DNA of 64,000 nucleotides, from NCBI GenBank assembly GCA_017642885.1, contig JAEPOM010000014.1, forward strand, positions 1 through 64,000. Reading direction: 5' to 3'. The position numbers were made by a program, and so were the translations under genes. Source of the stretch: Henriciella sp. GTDB taxonomy: Bacteria > Pseudomonadota > Alphaproteobacteria > Caulobacterales > Hyphomonadaceae. Under the pieces are notes generated by a model. That model ran no database searches. It saw only the letters and a list, made by a program, of their open reading frames with translations, and was not told the DNA's origin. Position 1 is the first letter of the stretch, and the number at the start of each line of letters is the position of its first letter. Below are positions 35,393-43,479 of this stretch, piece by piece.

Positions 35393-36917
35393 TCAGGACC
35401 CTAAAGACTATGAACCGGAAGAATTTCAGCCGATACTGCTGGAAGTTGGTGATCGTCCAACGTTTCCCGTAAACGCGCTAGGCCCTCTCCGCCGGGCCGT
35501 AGAGTATATTCAAATCCGATCTAGCGCACCGATCGAAATCGCCGCCCAGTCGGTTCTCGCGGTAACCTCCTCAGTTGTTCAAGGATTCGCGGATGTAAAC
35601 AGAGAGCTTCTTGGTGGTGTGTCTCCGCTATCAAGTTACTTTATTACGATCGCTGAATCAGGAGAACGAAAATCTGCGTGTGACAGTCTAGCTAGAAAAC
35701 CGCTCGATGACTTTGAACGGCAATATCACAGGCTCTTCGCAGAGGCTCACAGGCAATGGAAAGTCCTGAGCTCAAGGTATGAGGCGGAATTCGAGCAGTA
35801 TCAACAGCTGCGCAAAATGGATAAAGGTCAACAGCTCGATCCCGGGGACGACGCGCCCATTGAACCCGTTCCGCCTTTAAGTCCCCAGCGATACAGCACG
35901 GAACCAACTATCGAAGGATTGATCAAACTGTTTGGGAAAAGTCATCCGGCGCATGCGATTCTATCAGATGAAGGCGGCCAATTCCTGGGTGGTTATTCTA
36001 TGAGTGCGGAGAAGGCAAAAAATACCATCGGGAACTTGAACAAAGCCTGGGACGGAGCTCCTCTCAAGCGAATCCGAGCCGGTGACGACAATCTAATGCT
36101 ATTTGGCAGGCGACTGTCGATGCATCTGATGGTCCAAAAAGGAGTTGCGATCGATTTGTTTGCAGATCCAAAAGCCAGGGACATGGGATTCTTGGCAAGG
36201 TGTCTCATGGTTGAGCCCGAAAGCCGAATTGGACTCCGTCCAGCATTGACCGAATTGCCGGATGATAGTGCGTATCAAGCGTTCTATCGCCGCATATTCG
36301 ATCTGCTTTGCTTGGATCTGGACTACCATAATGGCGAAGCACCGGAAGACGGACGGATATGTCCATACACCGGGGCTTTGAATTTGAATGCGTTGATATT
36401 GTCTCAACCAGCTGCGGAGGAGCTACGCGACTATTACAATAGGGTGGAACGCGAACAGCGCCGTGGCGGGGAGTTTGAGTTTATCAGGTCGTTCGCGTCA
36501 AAATCTCCAGAAATGGCTGCACGTCTGGCGGGTTTGTTGGCCATATACAGGAGCGAGGTCGAGACCAGAATCGACTTAGATGATATACGAAACGGAATTG
36601 AGCTTGCTAGATTCTACCTCCGCGAAGCGATGAGAGTTATGAGTCGCGCTCCGGCAGAGGCCATACATCGAGATGCGCAGAAACTAAGTGACAGGCTTTC
36701 GGATCCGAAAGCACCGATGGTTGAATTCACGCCTAGTCAAATCCAAAACGGGGGAACAAACGTCTTGAGGAACCGAGCTTACTTAAACGAAGTGTTGGGC
36801 GTACTCGAAGAATTTGAGCACATTAAGAGGTTGCCGCCTGGTACTGAAGTCGGGGGCGCAAAGAGAACCATCGCTTACCGCTTGCACCCTGATCTCTGTC
36901 CACCACAAAGCGACTAG
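35385..36917 (+). CDS. DUF3987 (YfjI-type) replication/helicase-like protein
   Basis: 510 residues. IAESGERKSACDSLA (about residue 87-101) is the DUF3987 version of a Walker A loop, and LSDEGGQFLGGYSM the Walker B-like region. HLMVQKGVAIDLF and GFLARCLMVEP are also family hallmarks. The C-terminal 80 residues may be a winged helix, as in Rep proteins (YLNEVLGVLEEFEHIKRL). DUF3987 proteins accompany primases in prophages and satellites. An inverted iteron-like repeat starts 4 nt after its stop. Confidence 0.85.
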   Translation: MADQDPKDYEPEEFQPILLEVGDRPTFPVNALGPLRRAVEYIQIRSSAPIEIAAQSVLAVTSSVVQGFADVNRELLGGVSPLSSYFITIAESGERKSACDSLARKPLDDFERQYHRLFAEAHRQWKVLSSRYEAEFEQYQQLRKMDKGQQLDPGDDAPIEPVPPLSPQRYSTEPTIEGLIKLFGKSHPAHAILSDEGGQFLGGYSMSAEKAKNTIGNLNKAWDGAPLKRIRAGDDNLMLFGRRLSMHLMVQKGVAIDLFADPKARDMGFLARCLMVEPESRIGLRPALTELPDDSAYQAFYRRIFDLLCLDLDYHNGEAPEDGRICPYTGALNLNALILSQPAAEELRDYYNRVEREQRRGGEFEFIRSFASKSPEMAARLAGLLAIYRSEVETRIDLDDIRNGIELARFYLREAMRVMSRAPAEAIHRDAQKLSDRLSDPKAPMVEFTPSQIQNGGTNVLRNRAYLNEVLGVLEEFEHIKRLPPGTEVGGAKRTIAYRLHPDLCPPQSD

Positions 36918-36920
36918 AGA

Positions 36921-36981
36921 TGCGATTCCTGCGATTTTGCGATTCTGTGGAGTTTGGAATCGCAGAATCGCAGGAATCGCA
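36921..36981. repeat. 24-bp inverted repeat built of TGCGATT iterons, candidate origin
   Basis: Left arm 36921-36944 and right arm 36958-36981 are complementary at 23 of 24 positions with a 13-nt spacer. Each arm contains three copies of TGCGATT at 8-9 bp spacing (the third in the right arm in inverted form). It lies immediately after the replication gene, where satellite origins are found, and could equally be a large terminator, though no T-tract follows. Confidence 0.7.
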
Positions 36982-37158
36982 AGTCCGATAATATTTAGTG
37001 CGGCTCCGATCATGATATCAACCTGCGCAGTTTGACCGTCTAAGCTCCAACGAAGAAGGGAGGGGTAGGTCCGTTCCTCAGAATCAAACACGCGGGGACC
37101 GGTGGAGGGACTTGCGCACGCATTTTTTTCAGATTCGAAAACTTTTTTGGAGGCATCA

Positions 37159-37605
37159 ATGAGCAAGCAGGCGCGCCGCCGACTTAATGCAGCTGATTCT
37201 CGCACCTCTGACACCGACCTGAAGGTGATCCAGACATTGGACGGACCGCCGAATGGGTTCGAGAAGAGGCGGTCGGAGATTTGGCTATATTTCGAGAGGC
37301 AAGTCAGTAAGGCGGGCGGGATCCAACAAAGTAAAAGCGTACCGCTTGAATTGCTCGTTGATGCATATGTTCAGTATGAAGAAACCAGCCGTATTCTGCG
37401 CGTAGAGGGTGTTTATTATACGACTTCGAGTTCCCATACCTCAGGGCTTAAACGAAAGCACCCTCTGGTCGACGTAAATAGCGCCCTACGGAAGCAGATA
37501 ATAGAATTATTGGAACGGCTTGGAATCTGCGCTCTTACGAATGCTTCGGCCGAAAATTCGGGTACGTCTGAAGTGGATGCGGCGGCTAAATACTTCTCCT
37601 GCTGA
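37159..37605 (+). CDS. terS: P27-family phage terminase small subunit
   Basis: 148 residues from the ATG at 37159 (TTTTTGGAGG upstream). A basic N-terminus is followed by EIWLYFERQV, then a helix ELLVDAYVQYEETSRILRVEG, then KRKHPLVDVNSALRKQIIELLERLGI, the P27 TerS pattern. TerS recognises pac/cos sites and hands DNA to TerL. No large terminase or head gene is nearby. Orphan TerS genes in PICIs redirect a helper phage's packaging to the island. Identification is by sequence pattern alone. Confidence 0.78.
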   Translation: MSKQARRRLNAADSRTSDTDLKVIQTLDGPPNGFEKRRSEIWLYFERQVSKAGGIQQSKSVPLELLVDAYVQYEETSRILRVEGVYYTTSSSHTSGLKRKHPLVDVNSALRKQIIELLERLGICALTNASAENSGTSEVDAAAKYFSC

Positions 37606-37738
37606 GTTGATACCGCCGACTAGTCACGACACTTGCACGCGCCTGTGATGAGCAGTGATTGGCACTTGTTCAATGGTGCTCATAGTTGGGGATCAAGCCG
37701 AAAACGGCTCGAAATACTCGACAACCAAGGAAATTCAT

Positions 37739-38185
37739 ATGTCTCGCTTCACTCACATCGCCGCTGCAATTGCGGTCAGCGTCACTGGCGTCAGCGTCTT
37801 CACTCCCTCAGCACTAGCTCAGAATGCAACCGGCTTGGAATCGGTTGAGCAGGAGTTATCATCTGGCTCGTTCATAAAAAAGAAGAAAAAACTAAAAGGC
37901 GCATGGGAAGTTGTGCGACGGGGCGACAAGATCTTCATCGTTTTTGGCGATGATTTTCGCGCGGCAAACGGGCCCGATCTCAAAATCTTCCTCTCACCCC
38001 AAACTGTATCGGAGGTGACCGGAAAGACGGCTATTAATGGATCCGTCAACATTGGTGAACTGAAGGCTACAAAAGGTAGCCAAGAGTATGAAGTGCCAGC
38101 CGGAATAAGTCTCTCCGATTACTCCAGCGTTCTCGTTCATTGCGAAGCCTACTCAGTACTTTGGGGCGGCGGTGACCTCAACTGA
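37739..38185 (+). CDS. Secreted DM13-domain protein
   Basis: 148 residues from the ATG at 37739 (AAGGA upstream). A signal peptide (FTHIAAAIAVSVTGVSVFTPSALAQ, ending about residue 26) is followed by a Lys-rich stretch (FIKKKKKLKG) and a DM13 domain: GAWEVVRRGDKIFIVFGDDFRAANGPDLKIFLSP to DYSSVLVHCEAYSVLWGGGDL, with the conserved Cys. DM13 domains are proposed to take part in redox or adhesion at the cell surface. It has its own terminator and is unrelated to satellite core functions. Confidence 0.85.
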   Translation: MSRFTHIAAAIAVSVTGVSVFTPSALAQNATGLESVEQELSSGSFIKKKKKLKGAWEVVRRGDKIFIVFGDDFRAANGPDLKIFLSPQTVSEVTGKTAINGSVNIGELKATKGSQEYEVPAGISLSDYSSVLVHCEAYSVLWGGGDLN

Positions 38186-38206
38186 TCCATAGTATGTGAA
38201 ATGAAG

Positions 38207-38236
38207 AACCGGCGCCGAGATGGGGCCGGTTTTTTT
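38207..38236 (+). terminator. Rho-independent terminator after the DM13 gene
   Basis: AACCGGC and GCCGGTT (38207-38213, 38225-38231) form a 7-bp stem with an 11-nt loop, followed by a run of seven T including the stem end. It sits 22 nt after the DM13 stop and ends at the tail of the convergent 140-residue gene. Confidence 0.88.
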
Positions 38237-38657
38237 ATCGCCCCGTGCGAAATGCCTTACGACCGAGATACTTGTTCTTTGCCGGTTTTGGTTGATCCGG
38301 CTGTTCGGCGAGATCGGAAGCCTCTAGCACGACATTGCCGGCCAAAACCTTGCGGACATGCGCCAAAGCGGAACTGCCTGTATTGACCTCGATTTCTGCC
38401 GCGGTCTTATCCAGCCGTCGGGCGAGAAGCTTTACGTGATAGGGCGTCAGACTATCCAGCGTTTTCTCAAACATGTCTTCGCCAAGCGTCTCTTTGAGCT
38501 TCAGCAGATCATCGCGCGTTAGGCCTGCCGCGACAATTTGTTTTCGAGCGAGTTTGATCGCTGCTCCAGAGAGATCAGAATCGTTGACGCGCGGGAAAAG
38601 GGACTCATGCGCCAGGATCGCTGAGAGCGCGGTGCGTCCGTCTGGAATGAGAGCCAT
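38235..38657 (-). CDS. Unknown 140-residue partner of the island ParA
   Basis: 140 residues, helical, with a basic C-terminus (KPAKNKYLGRKAFRTGR). The body has GLTRDDLLKLKETLGEDMFEKTLDSLTPYHVKLLARRLD, which might be a helical DNA- or ParA-binding domain, but I do not recognise a family. It starts 3 nt after the ParA stop, so the two form an operon and it could take the place of ParB. Codon use looks chromosomal (GC-rich) compared with the SIR2 block. Confidence 0.65.
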   Translation of the reverse strand: MALIPDGRTALSAILAHESLFPRVNDSDLSGAAIKLARKQIVAAGLTRDDLLKLKETLGEDMFEKTLDSLTPYHVKLLARRLDKTAAEIEVNTGSSALAHVRKVLAGNVVLEASDLAEQPDQPKPAKNKYLGRKAFRTGR

Positions 38658-38660
38658 GAT

Positions 38661-39569
38661 CTATGCTGCTGCCGGTTTTGATTGCGCCGCGAGTCGGGCT
38701 TGTACTTCCTGATATAGCATATTCACAGTCGCGAGCGCATCCCCTGGCCACTTCTGGGCCAGCGTTGGGTTCGCGCCTAGCTCGACAGGGTTTGCTGCGA
38801 AGTCGGATTTTTGCGGGATGACGGTCTGGAAGATGTCATATTCGCTCTCTGGATCGGCAGCACCCTCGCGCATGGCCTCGAGAACAATGCTCTGATGCGT
38901 TGACCCGTCGAACTTGGTCGGCAGCACGACCGGTCGGTTAGACAGGCCGCGTTTCTTGAGGCTTTCGATGATGTCCCCAGTAAACAAGTCAAGGCCAAGC
39001 GTCGACATGAAGTCAGGAATAGTAGGAACAATAATCAGATCGGATGCCGAGAGGGTTGCTTCAGTCATCGCCGATATACCCGGCGGGCAATCGCAGATCA
39101 CAATGTCATATTGTTTGCGAAGATCCGCCATGTCCTGACGCAGTCGAAGACCCACACGGCCTTCAATCGCCGTCATGGAATAACCCTGCTCGGTCAGGAT
39201 GTAGATCAGTTCTCGCTCCGCGCGCCTCAATCCGGGCGTCGCGGGAACCAGAGAAAGGTCCAGTGGTTTACCCATGAAGGTGACGTCGCTCGCGTGCGGG
39301 ACAACGAACTTGGTCATGTGTGCGAAACATTCGCCAAGGAAGTTTTCGCGCAAATAGTCGGAAACATTCGTGTAATTGTGGATCGCGTCATAGAGCCGCT
39401 CATCACCGTTTTCGCCATAGATGAGCAGAGAAGCATTGGCCTGGCTGTCTAGATCGACGACCAGCGTCTTATAGCCCTCCGCCGCGAAAGCCTCCGCCAG
39501 AGAAACCGTTGTTGTTGTCTTGCCGACGCCGCCTTTTGAATTAGCAACAGAAATCACACGCCCGAGCAT
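38661..39569 (-). CDS. Second ParA-family ATPase, island-borne
   Basis: 302 residues. Deviant Walker A KGGVGKTTT at residues 12-20, DLDSQANAS (A') at about 43, and the Walker B segment ICDCPPGISAMTEATL. It is distinct from the chromosomal ParA at 422: longer, with an insertion around YDAIHNYTNVSDYLRENFLGE. Island and plasmid ParAs segregate DNA or position complexes; a satellite that replicates could use one for maintenance. Its neighbour is a 140-residue unknown protein; no ParB is present. Confidence 0.88.
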   Translation of the reverse strand: MLGRVISVANSKGGVGKTTTTVSLAEAFAAEGYKTLVVDLDSQANASLLIYGENGDERLYDAIHNYTNVSDYLRENFLGECFAHMTKFVVPHASDVTFMGKPLDLSLVPATPGLRRAERELIYILTEQGYSMTAIEGRVGLRLRQDMADLRKQYDIVICDCPPGISAMTEATLSASDLIIVPTIPDFMSTLGLDLFTGDIIESLKKRGLSNRPVVLPTKFDGSTHQSIVLEAMREGAADPESEYDIFQTVIPQKSDFAANPVELGANPTLAQKWPGDALATVNMLYQEVQARLAAQSKPAAA

Positions 39570-40018
39570 TTAGCCTCCACTTTTATATCGCTGACTGTTG
39601 AATACTCGACCTGCAGCGCAGTTGCGCGAGCGACCAGAACACTCATCGTCCTTCAATTCGCCTGAAATTATTTAAGAAAGCGAAAACCCAATCGGCGCCT
39701 CGAGATTCTTCTACTCATTCTCGGTGTTGCGAAGGTGTGTTTTGGACCGGCCGGTACTTTCCGCGCTTCGTCGCGACCGAGCGGCGAACAAAAGCGGACA
39801 TTAGGAATAGCAACCTCAAATTTGTTGGAGCGAGGAGCTATTTGTTGATAATGTTCGCTTAGAGAGAAAGCGAAACTTCGGAAACGTGCGACGAACTTTT
39901 GGAAATTGTTTTCGCCGAATGCGAGCACAATGCGGATGGCTTCAACTCTCTAAGTGCGATCCGACTGCAGCCCCGCAGTAACCGCGAGTGAAATGCCTGC
40001 CCAGTTGATCTCAATCAG
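39570..40018. other. Intergenic stretch between ParA and the SIR2 block
   Basis: 449 nt without a supported gene. It should hold the promoter of the ParA operon (minus strand, right of 39569). A minus-strand frame 39668-39928 has no ribosome site or recognisable domain. The composition shifts here from GC-rich to lower GC toward the right. Confidence 0.55.
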
Positions 40019-40603
40019 TTACTCTGAGGGATAGTCGAACGTGTGTCCCCAGTTCCGGTCGCCCAGCGTAAAATCGCCCCAGAGTGCCCATTTAGACTGG
40101 TCGGGCGCCAAGGTTCCAAAAACCCAAAATTCTTTGACGGTGAGGTCCTTTGGAATCTTCAAGCAAGAAGGGTCAAAGGTAGTTTGTTGAGAGATGCTTA
40201 CTGCCACAACCAAGTCGCTACTATCTCCATAGCGCCTTAAACTTTGAAATACATCCTCAATTGATGCATGGGGGTTTAAGTCGTGGGGAGCAACTTCTTT
40301 GAGCTGAACTGGACAAAATTTCGTCGATTCGTCCTCCCGCCACATAGTAACGAAGTCATAATCTTGGTTCTCGCTGTGCGCGAACCAGATCTTCAATCCA
40401 ATCAGCGACGTCATTCCAACGCAAAACACCGCTGCGAGCCGCGTTTCATGCCAGGATTTTAGTCCATTGGTGCGAAGTCGACGTGCGAGGTCTGTAGTGT
40501 TTCGAGGCGGTAGCGAATACTCAATCTCGCGGAGTTTTTTCAGGACAACTTCAGGATCATGGTATGTGAGATTCGCGAGCTGTCTGAGGTTGATCAAATC
40601 CAT
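40019..40603 (-). CDS. Unknown 194-residue protein, possible PD-(D/Q)xK nuclease fold
   Basis: 194 residues from the ATG at 40603 (AGGA upstream), 9 nt after the SIR2 gene, so co-transcribed. A helical N-terminus (to about 65) is followed by a segment in which Glu53, Asp83 (QDYDFVTMW) and Gln100-x-Lys102 (FCPVQLKEV) fall in the order and spacing of Mrr-like PD-(D/E/Q)xK nucleases. This is a weak pattern match; no family is recognised. As the second gene of a SIR2 pair it might be the sensor, the partner or another effector. Confidence 0.6.
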   Translation of the reverse strand: MDLINLRQLANLTYHDPEVVLKKLREIEYSLPPRNTTDLARRLRTNGLKSWHETRLAAVFCVGMTSLIGLKIWFAHSENQDYDFVTMWREDESTKFCPVQLKEVAPHDLNPHASIEDVFQSLRRYGDSSDLVVAVSISQQTTFDPSCLKIPKDLTVKEFWVFGTLAPDQSKWALWGDFTLGDRNWGHTFDYPSE

Positions 40604-40612
40604 CTGCTCGTC

Positions 40613-41602
40613 CTACCCACGTAATGGATGAAAGAAGCGCATCAGTTTGCTGTACTCTGCATTGTTAGGGTCCACTATTTCATGGATGCTACGTCGCGAC
40701 GCACCAATCAAATTTCCCTCAAGGTAATTTTCGCCTCTTATGTCCCCGATTCCTGCACCCGGCGTTTCCGTCCAAGCATCAGCGCCTTCAGGACTAATGT
40801 TGAACAATTTAAGCCCGGAGGAAAACCCGTCCGAGATCGCTTGATTGATATGCGGGTCTCCGAAACCATATCCGATGGTCATCAATCGAGTCCCTGACGC
40901 GTTCAGGGCTTCACGAAACAACTCACCATACCAGTTTAAGAGCGGGTCTTGCGCGATAGCGCCCGCTTTTCGGCCACCGATTATCAGCACGTTCGTTTCG
41001 GCGTCGCTTCGCCGCCACAGAGAAGACCCGTGAAGCTTAATGATCGGCTGAACATTTTTCTCAATGTGCATAGGTGCGTCAGGATCGATCATCCAAGGTT
41101 CTGTGAGCCAACGTTGTGGTTCGAATTCGGCTAAGCTGTAAGGCGGACGAACGCATGGCCACTGAACTCCGTTCCAGCGATTCACTCCGTCCGGTAATGG
41201 AAAAACCGAGGAGGCGTATTGCCGTTCAAGCAAAATATCTTGGTTGAGGGTGTAGATTGCGTCAAATCTCGTAAGGAACTTGCGGACCAGTTGCCCAAAC
41301 TCAAACTCTTGAGCGACGAAAGCGGCATTCATTTCAGCAAACATTTGCATAACGCCTTGCTCGAGTGCCTCGAGCGATTGTTTGTCATCAGTCGTTGCTC
41401 CAGCCCGTGCTGATAGCCCCTGTAGTTCTGCCAATGCCCCCTCGAAGCCGCCCGAATGTTGGTACTTCCACAACAACTTATAAATGCCAGGTTGCTCTTG
41501 AATGCTCGGTAGTCCTATCAAATACTCGAAGACTTCGCTGGCGAGCCAGCCACCCCAATTTCTGCTGAAACCGGCGCCGAGAAGTAGTATTCGTTTTGTC
41601 AA
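40613..41602 (-). CDS. SIR2-family (NADase-like) defence protein
   Basis: 329 residues from a TTG at 41602 (GGAG upstream; the chain begins MTKRILLLGAGFSR directly at the nucleotide-binding loop). GAGFS at residues 9-13, Asn120 in TLNQD, His191 in IKLHGSS and GYGFGDPHI at 244-252 are SIR2 hallmarks; the Asn and His are those used for NAD cleavage in antiphage SIR2 proteins. No C-terminal effector or sensor domain is visible beyond the SIR2 core. With its 194-residue neighbour on a satellite-like island it is likely an abortive antiphage module (inference). Confidence 0.85.
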   Translation of the reverse strand: MTKRILLLGAGFSRNWGGWLASEVFEYLIGLPSIQEQPGIYKLLWKYQHSGGFEGALAELQGLSARAGATTDDKQSLEALEQGVMQMFAEMNAAFVAQEFEFGQLVRKFLTRFDAIYTLNQDILLERQYASSVFPLPDGVNRWNGVQWPCVRPPYSLAEFEPQRWLTEPWMIDPDAPMHIEKNVQPIIKLHGSSLWRRSDAETNVLIIGGRKAGAIAQDPLLNWYGELFREALNASGTRLMTIGYGFGDPHINQAISDGFSSGLKLFNISPEGADAWTETPGAGIGDIRGENYLEGNLIGASRRSIHEIVDPNNAEYSKLMRFFHPLRG

Positions 41603-41764
41603 AAGACGTGCTCCATGTTGCGAAGATTTTCAGGACGATGTCAGTGTTCTCAGGAACCTGGAGCCCCATCCGTTAACTCAACACTTTGGCAGAGCTGAGA
41701 CGAATACCAACCCAAAAAAGACAACCAGCGCTCGGGTTGATGGGGGACGCCTCGTCTATCAAAC

Positions 41765-42487
41765 TCACAACTCGGGGAGTATTACCGGGTTAGCGATAGG
41801 TCCATCGTTGGTAGCACCGTCAGGGAAACACACTTCAACGGCTCCGCCGCTTTGGCCATAAAGCGGAACCGATGCACCGCAATATACCTTGGTTCCGGAC
41901 TGTGGTTTGAGCTCATACCGCCAACAAGCTGGTAACAAAGACGGCAATGCGAACCTTCCGACTGCTGAGAACCCTGTTGGTGTAAAGAAAAGCTCTGACG
42001 ATGGCGCTGCGTAAGTGCCCTTGGCAATTTGCTGCCGCGTGAGTCGTCGACTATTTGGAAAGGACTCGAAGCGGTAGAACACTTCATTGGGCACACTGTT
42101 TAGGTGAAACGGCAAGTGTCCGTATATCGAATTCGGCGGGGCAGGTGGGGATCCAAGCTGAAATCGATTTGTCGCTCTCAACACGGCGAAAACGGAACGC
42201 GCTTGGCCTTCTTCGAGAGGATCAACATTTGACAACTTCGGTAGACCATCGATCCACTCATTTAGTCTTTGGACATACTCGTCTTGAACTCTTACGAATG
42301 ATTCGCGAGCACGAATTCTTAGCCTCTGAATTTGTTCGAAGGCTTCTTCGTTCATCTCGATAGCAATTCTCATGTTTGCGATCATCACAAGTCTTTCGCC
42401 CGAGAATGCTATGTGAACACCCATCGCGACTTCGGCGACGTCGACGAAGCGTTTCATTTCATCGTCATCCAACTTGTAGATCGTCAT
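41765..42487 (-). CDS. Unknown 240-residue protein upstream of the SIR2 gene
   Basis: 240 residues from the ATG at 42487, with GGGAGAGGG just upstream. The first third is helical (EAFEQIQRLRIRARESFVRVQDEYVQRL), the rest appears beta-rich with many aromatic and Pro/Gly residues (FHLNSVPNEVFYRFESFP, KVYCGASVPLYGQSGGAVEVCFP). It lies 162 nt upstream of the SIR2 gene on the same strand and may belong to the same defence block. No family recognised; no signal peptide. Confidence 0.65.
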   Translation of the reverse strand: MTIYKLDDDEMKRFVDVAEVAMGVHIAFSGERLVMIANMRIAIEMNEEAFEQIQRLRIRARESFVRVQDEYVQRLNEWIDGLPKLSNVDPLEEGQARSVFAVLRATNRFQLGSPPAPPNSIYGHLPFHLNSVPNEVFYRFESFPNSRRLTRQQIAKGTYAAPSSELFFTPTGFSAVGRFALPSLLPACWRYELKPQSGTKVYCGASVPLYGQSGGAVEVCFPDGATNDGPIANPVILPEL

Positions 42488-42606
42488 TACCCTCTCCCTA
42501 TACGAGATTATTGGAATTGTATTTCTCTCGACATAGTAACCCTATTTGTTTTATTTACGGCACGTTTGAACGCACTCATACAAGTTAGATCTCGACAGGC
42601 AGGGCT

Positions 42607-43077
42607 ATGAACTTTGATAATTGTCCCACTCTGCATAATCAGCCGGAATCAGGCGTCTTATTTTTTAAGATCATGATGAGGCTGGAGTACGCCTTGAAGG
42701 CGAAGAAGTTAGTGCAACCATTTGGAGAGGACTTTAAAGTTGATTGGGACAGGTTCGCGAACGAACGCCTCGGGTCCGGTTTTTTCGATTTTGTTGTCCA
42801 GTCTCAAGAAGCCGAAACGCTTATAAATGAATCCCCACTCAAGCAAATCTGGAATGGAGAAGCTTTAGAATTTCGACCGGTTGCGCCACCTGGAAACATC
42901 CAAGAATTAATCGGCGCGGTATGCCGAGTGCGGAATAATTTGTTTCATGGTGGAAAGGCTGGTCAGATCCAACACGGGCGAAATGAAGCGCTAATCTCGG
43001 AGGCAATAAACGTAGTACGATTGGCGCTTGAGCGAGATACAGAAATCAAAATGCTGTTTGAGACGGCGGCCGCATAG
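42607..43077 (+). CDS. HEPN-like protein
   Basis: 156 residues, mostly helical. CRVRNNLFHGGK near residues 106-117 has Arg109-x4-His114, the HEPN RNase motif, in the setting RNNLFHG seen in many HEPN proteins. HEPN domains act as ribonucleases in toxin-antitoxin and antiphage systems, often with a partner nucleotidyltransferase, which is absent here. It is divergent from the 240-residue gene. Whether it is active is unknown. Confidence 0.7.
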   Translation: MNFDNCPTLHNQPESGVLFFKIMMRLEYALKAKKLVQPFGEDFKVDWDRFANERLGSGFFDFVVQSQEAETLINESPLKQIWNGEALEFRPVAPPGNIQELIGAVCRVRNNLFHGGKAGQIQHGRNEALISEAINVVRLALERDTEIKMLFETAAA

Positions 43078-43479
43078 CTGAAGCGTAGATTGCATTGTAG
43101 CACGTGCGGGTCGACTCAAGATCGCGAGTTGGCATTATTCCAGACGCCTGTTTTTATGCAATCGGTGTTCTGTTGCGACCGCCCATGCGCCCCAGGTCTA
43201 AAGGAAGTCACTCTTGTCGATGGACCCAATTACGTACGCTCTTGAGGTCAATAGACTCCTACATTTTCGCTTTTGAACAAAGCGATAGCCACCGCCGCAG
43301 CAGGCAAAAAACCAACTTTGGGGTCAGATTAAGAATGCATGTTGGCGCAAAATGTCCGCTTTCGGCGTTCAGAAGGCGAAGGCAATGTAAGCGGCGCTCA
43401 CCTGAAGAGGGGTGAATTGGGGGATGAAAACCCCGCTTAATAAAAATATATCACAAAAACAATGGTTTATAGCTCACTT
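43078..43479. other. Right end of the island, no gene seen
   Basis: 402 nt between the HEPN-like gene and tRNA-Ser. Frames here are short and do not resemble proteins; the stretch before 43480 is AT-rich (AAAAATATATCACAAAA) and would hold integrase arm-type sites on the right side of the element. Confidence 0.55.

Noticed and set aside
39668-39928. Minus-strand frame of 86 codons between ParA and the SIR2 block
   Set aside because: Arg/Phe-rich, no ribosome site and no family resemblance; more likely regulatory DNA.
43104-43415. Plus-strand frame at the island's right end
   Set aside because: Arg-rich translation without ribosome site; typical of non-coding sequence.
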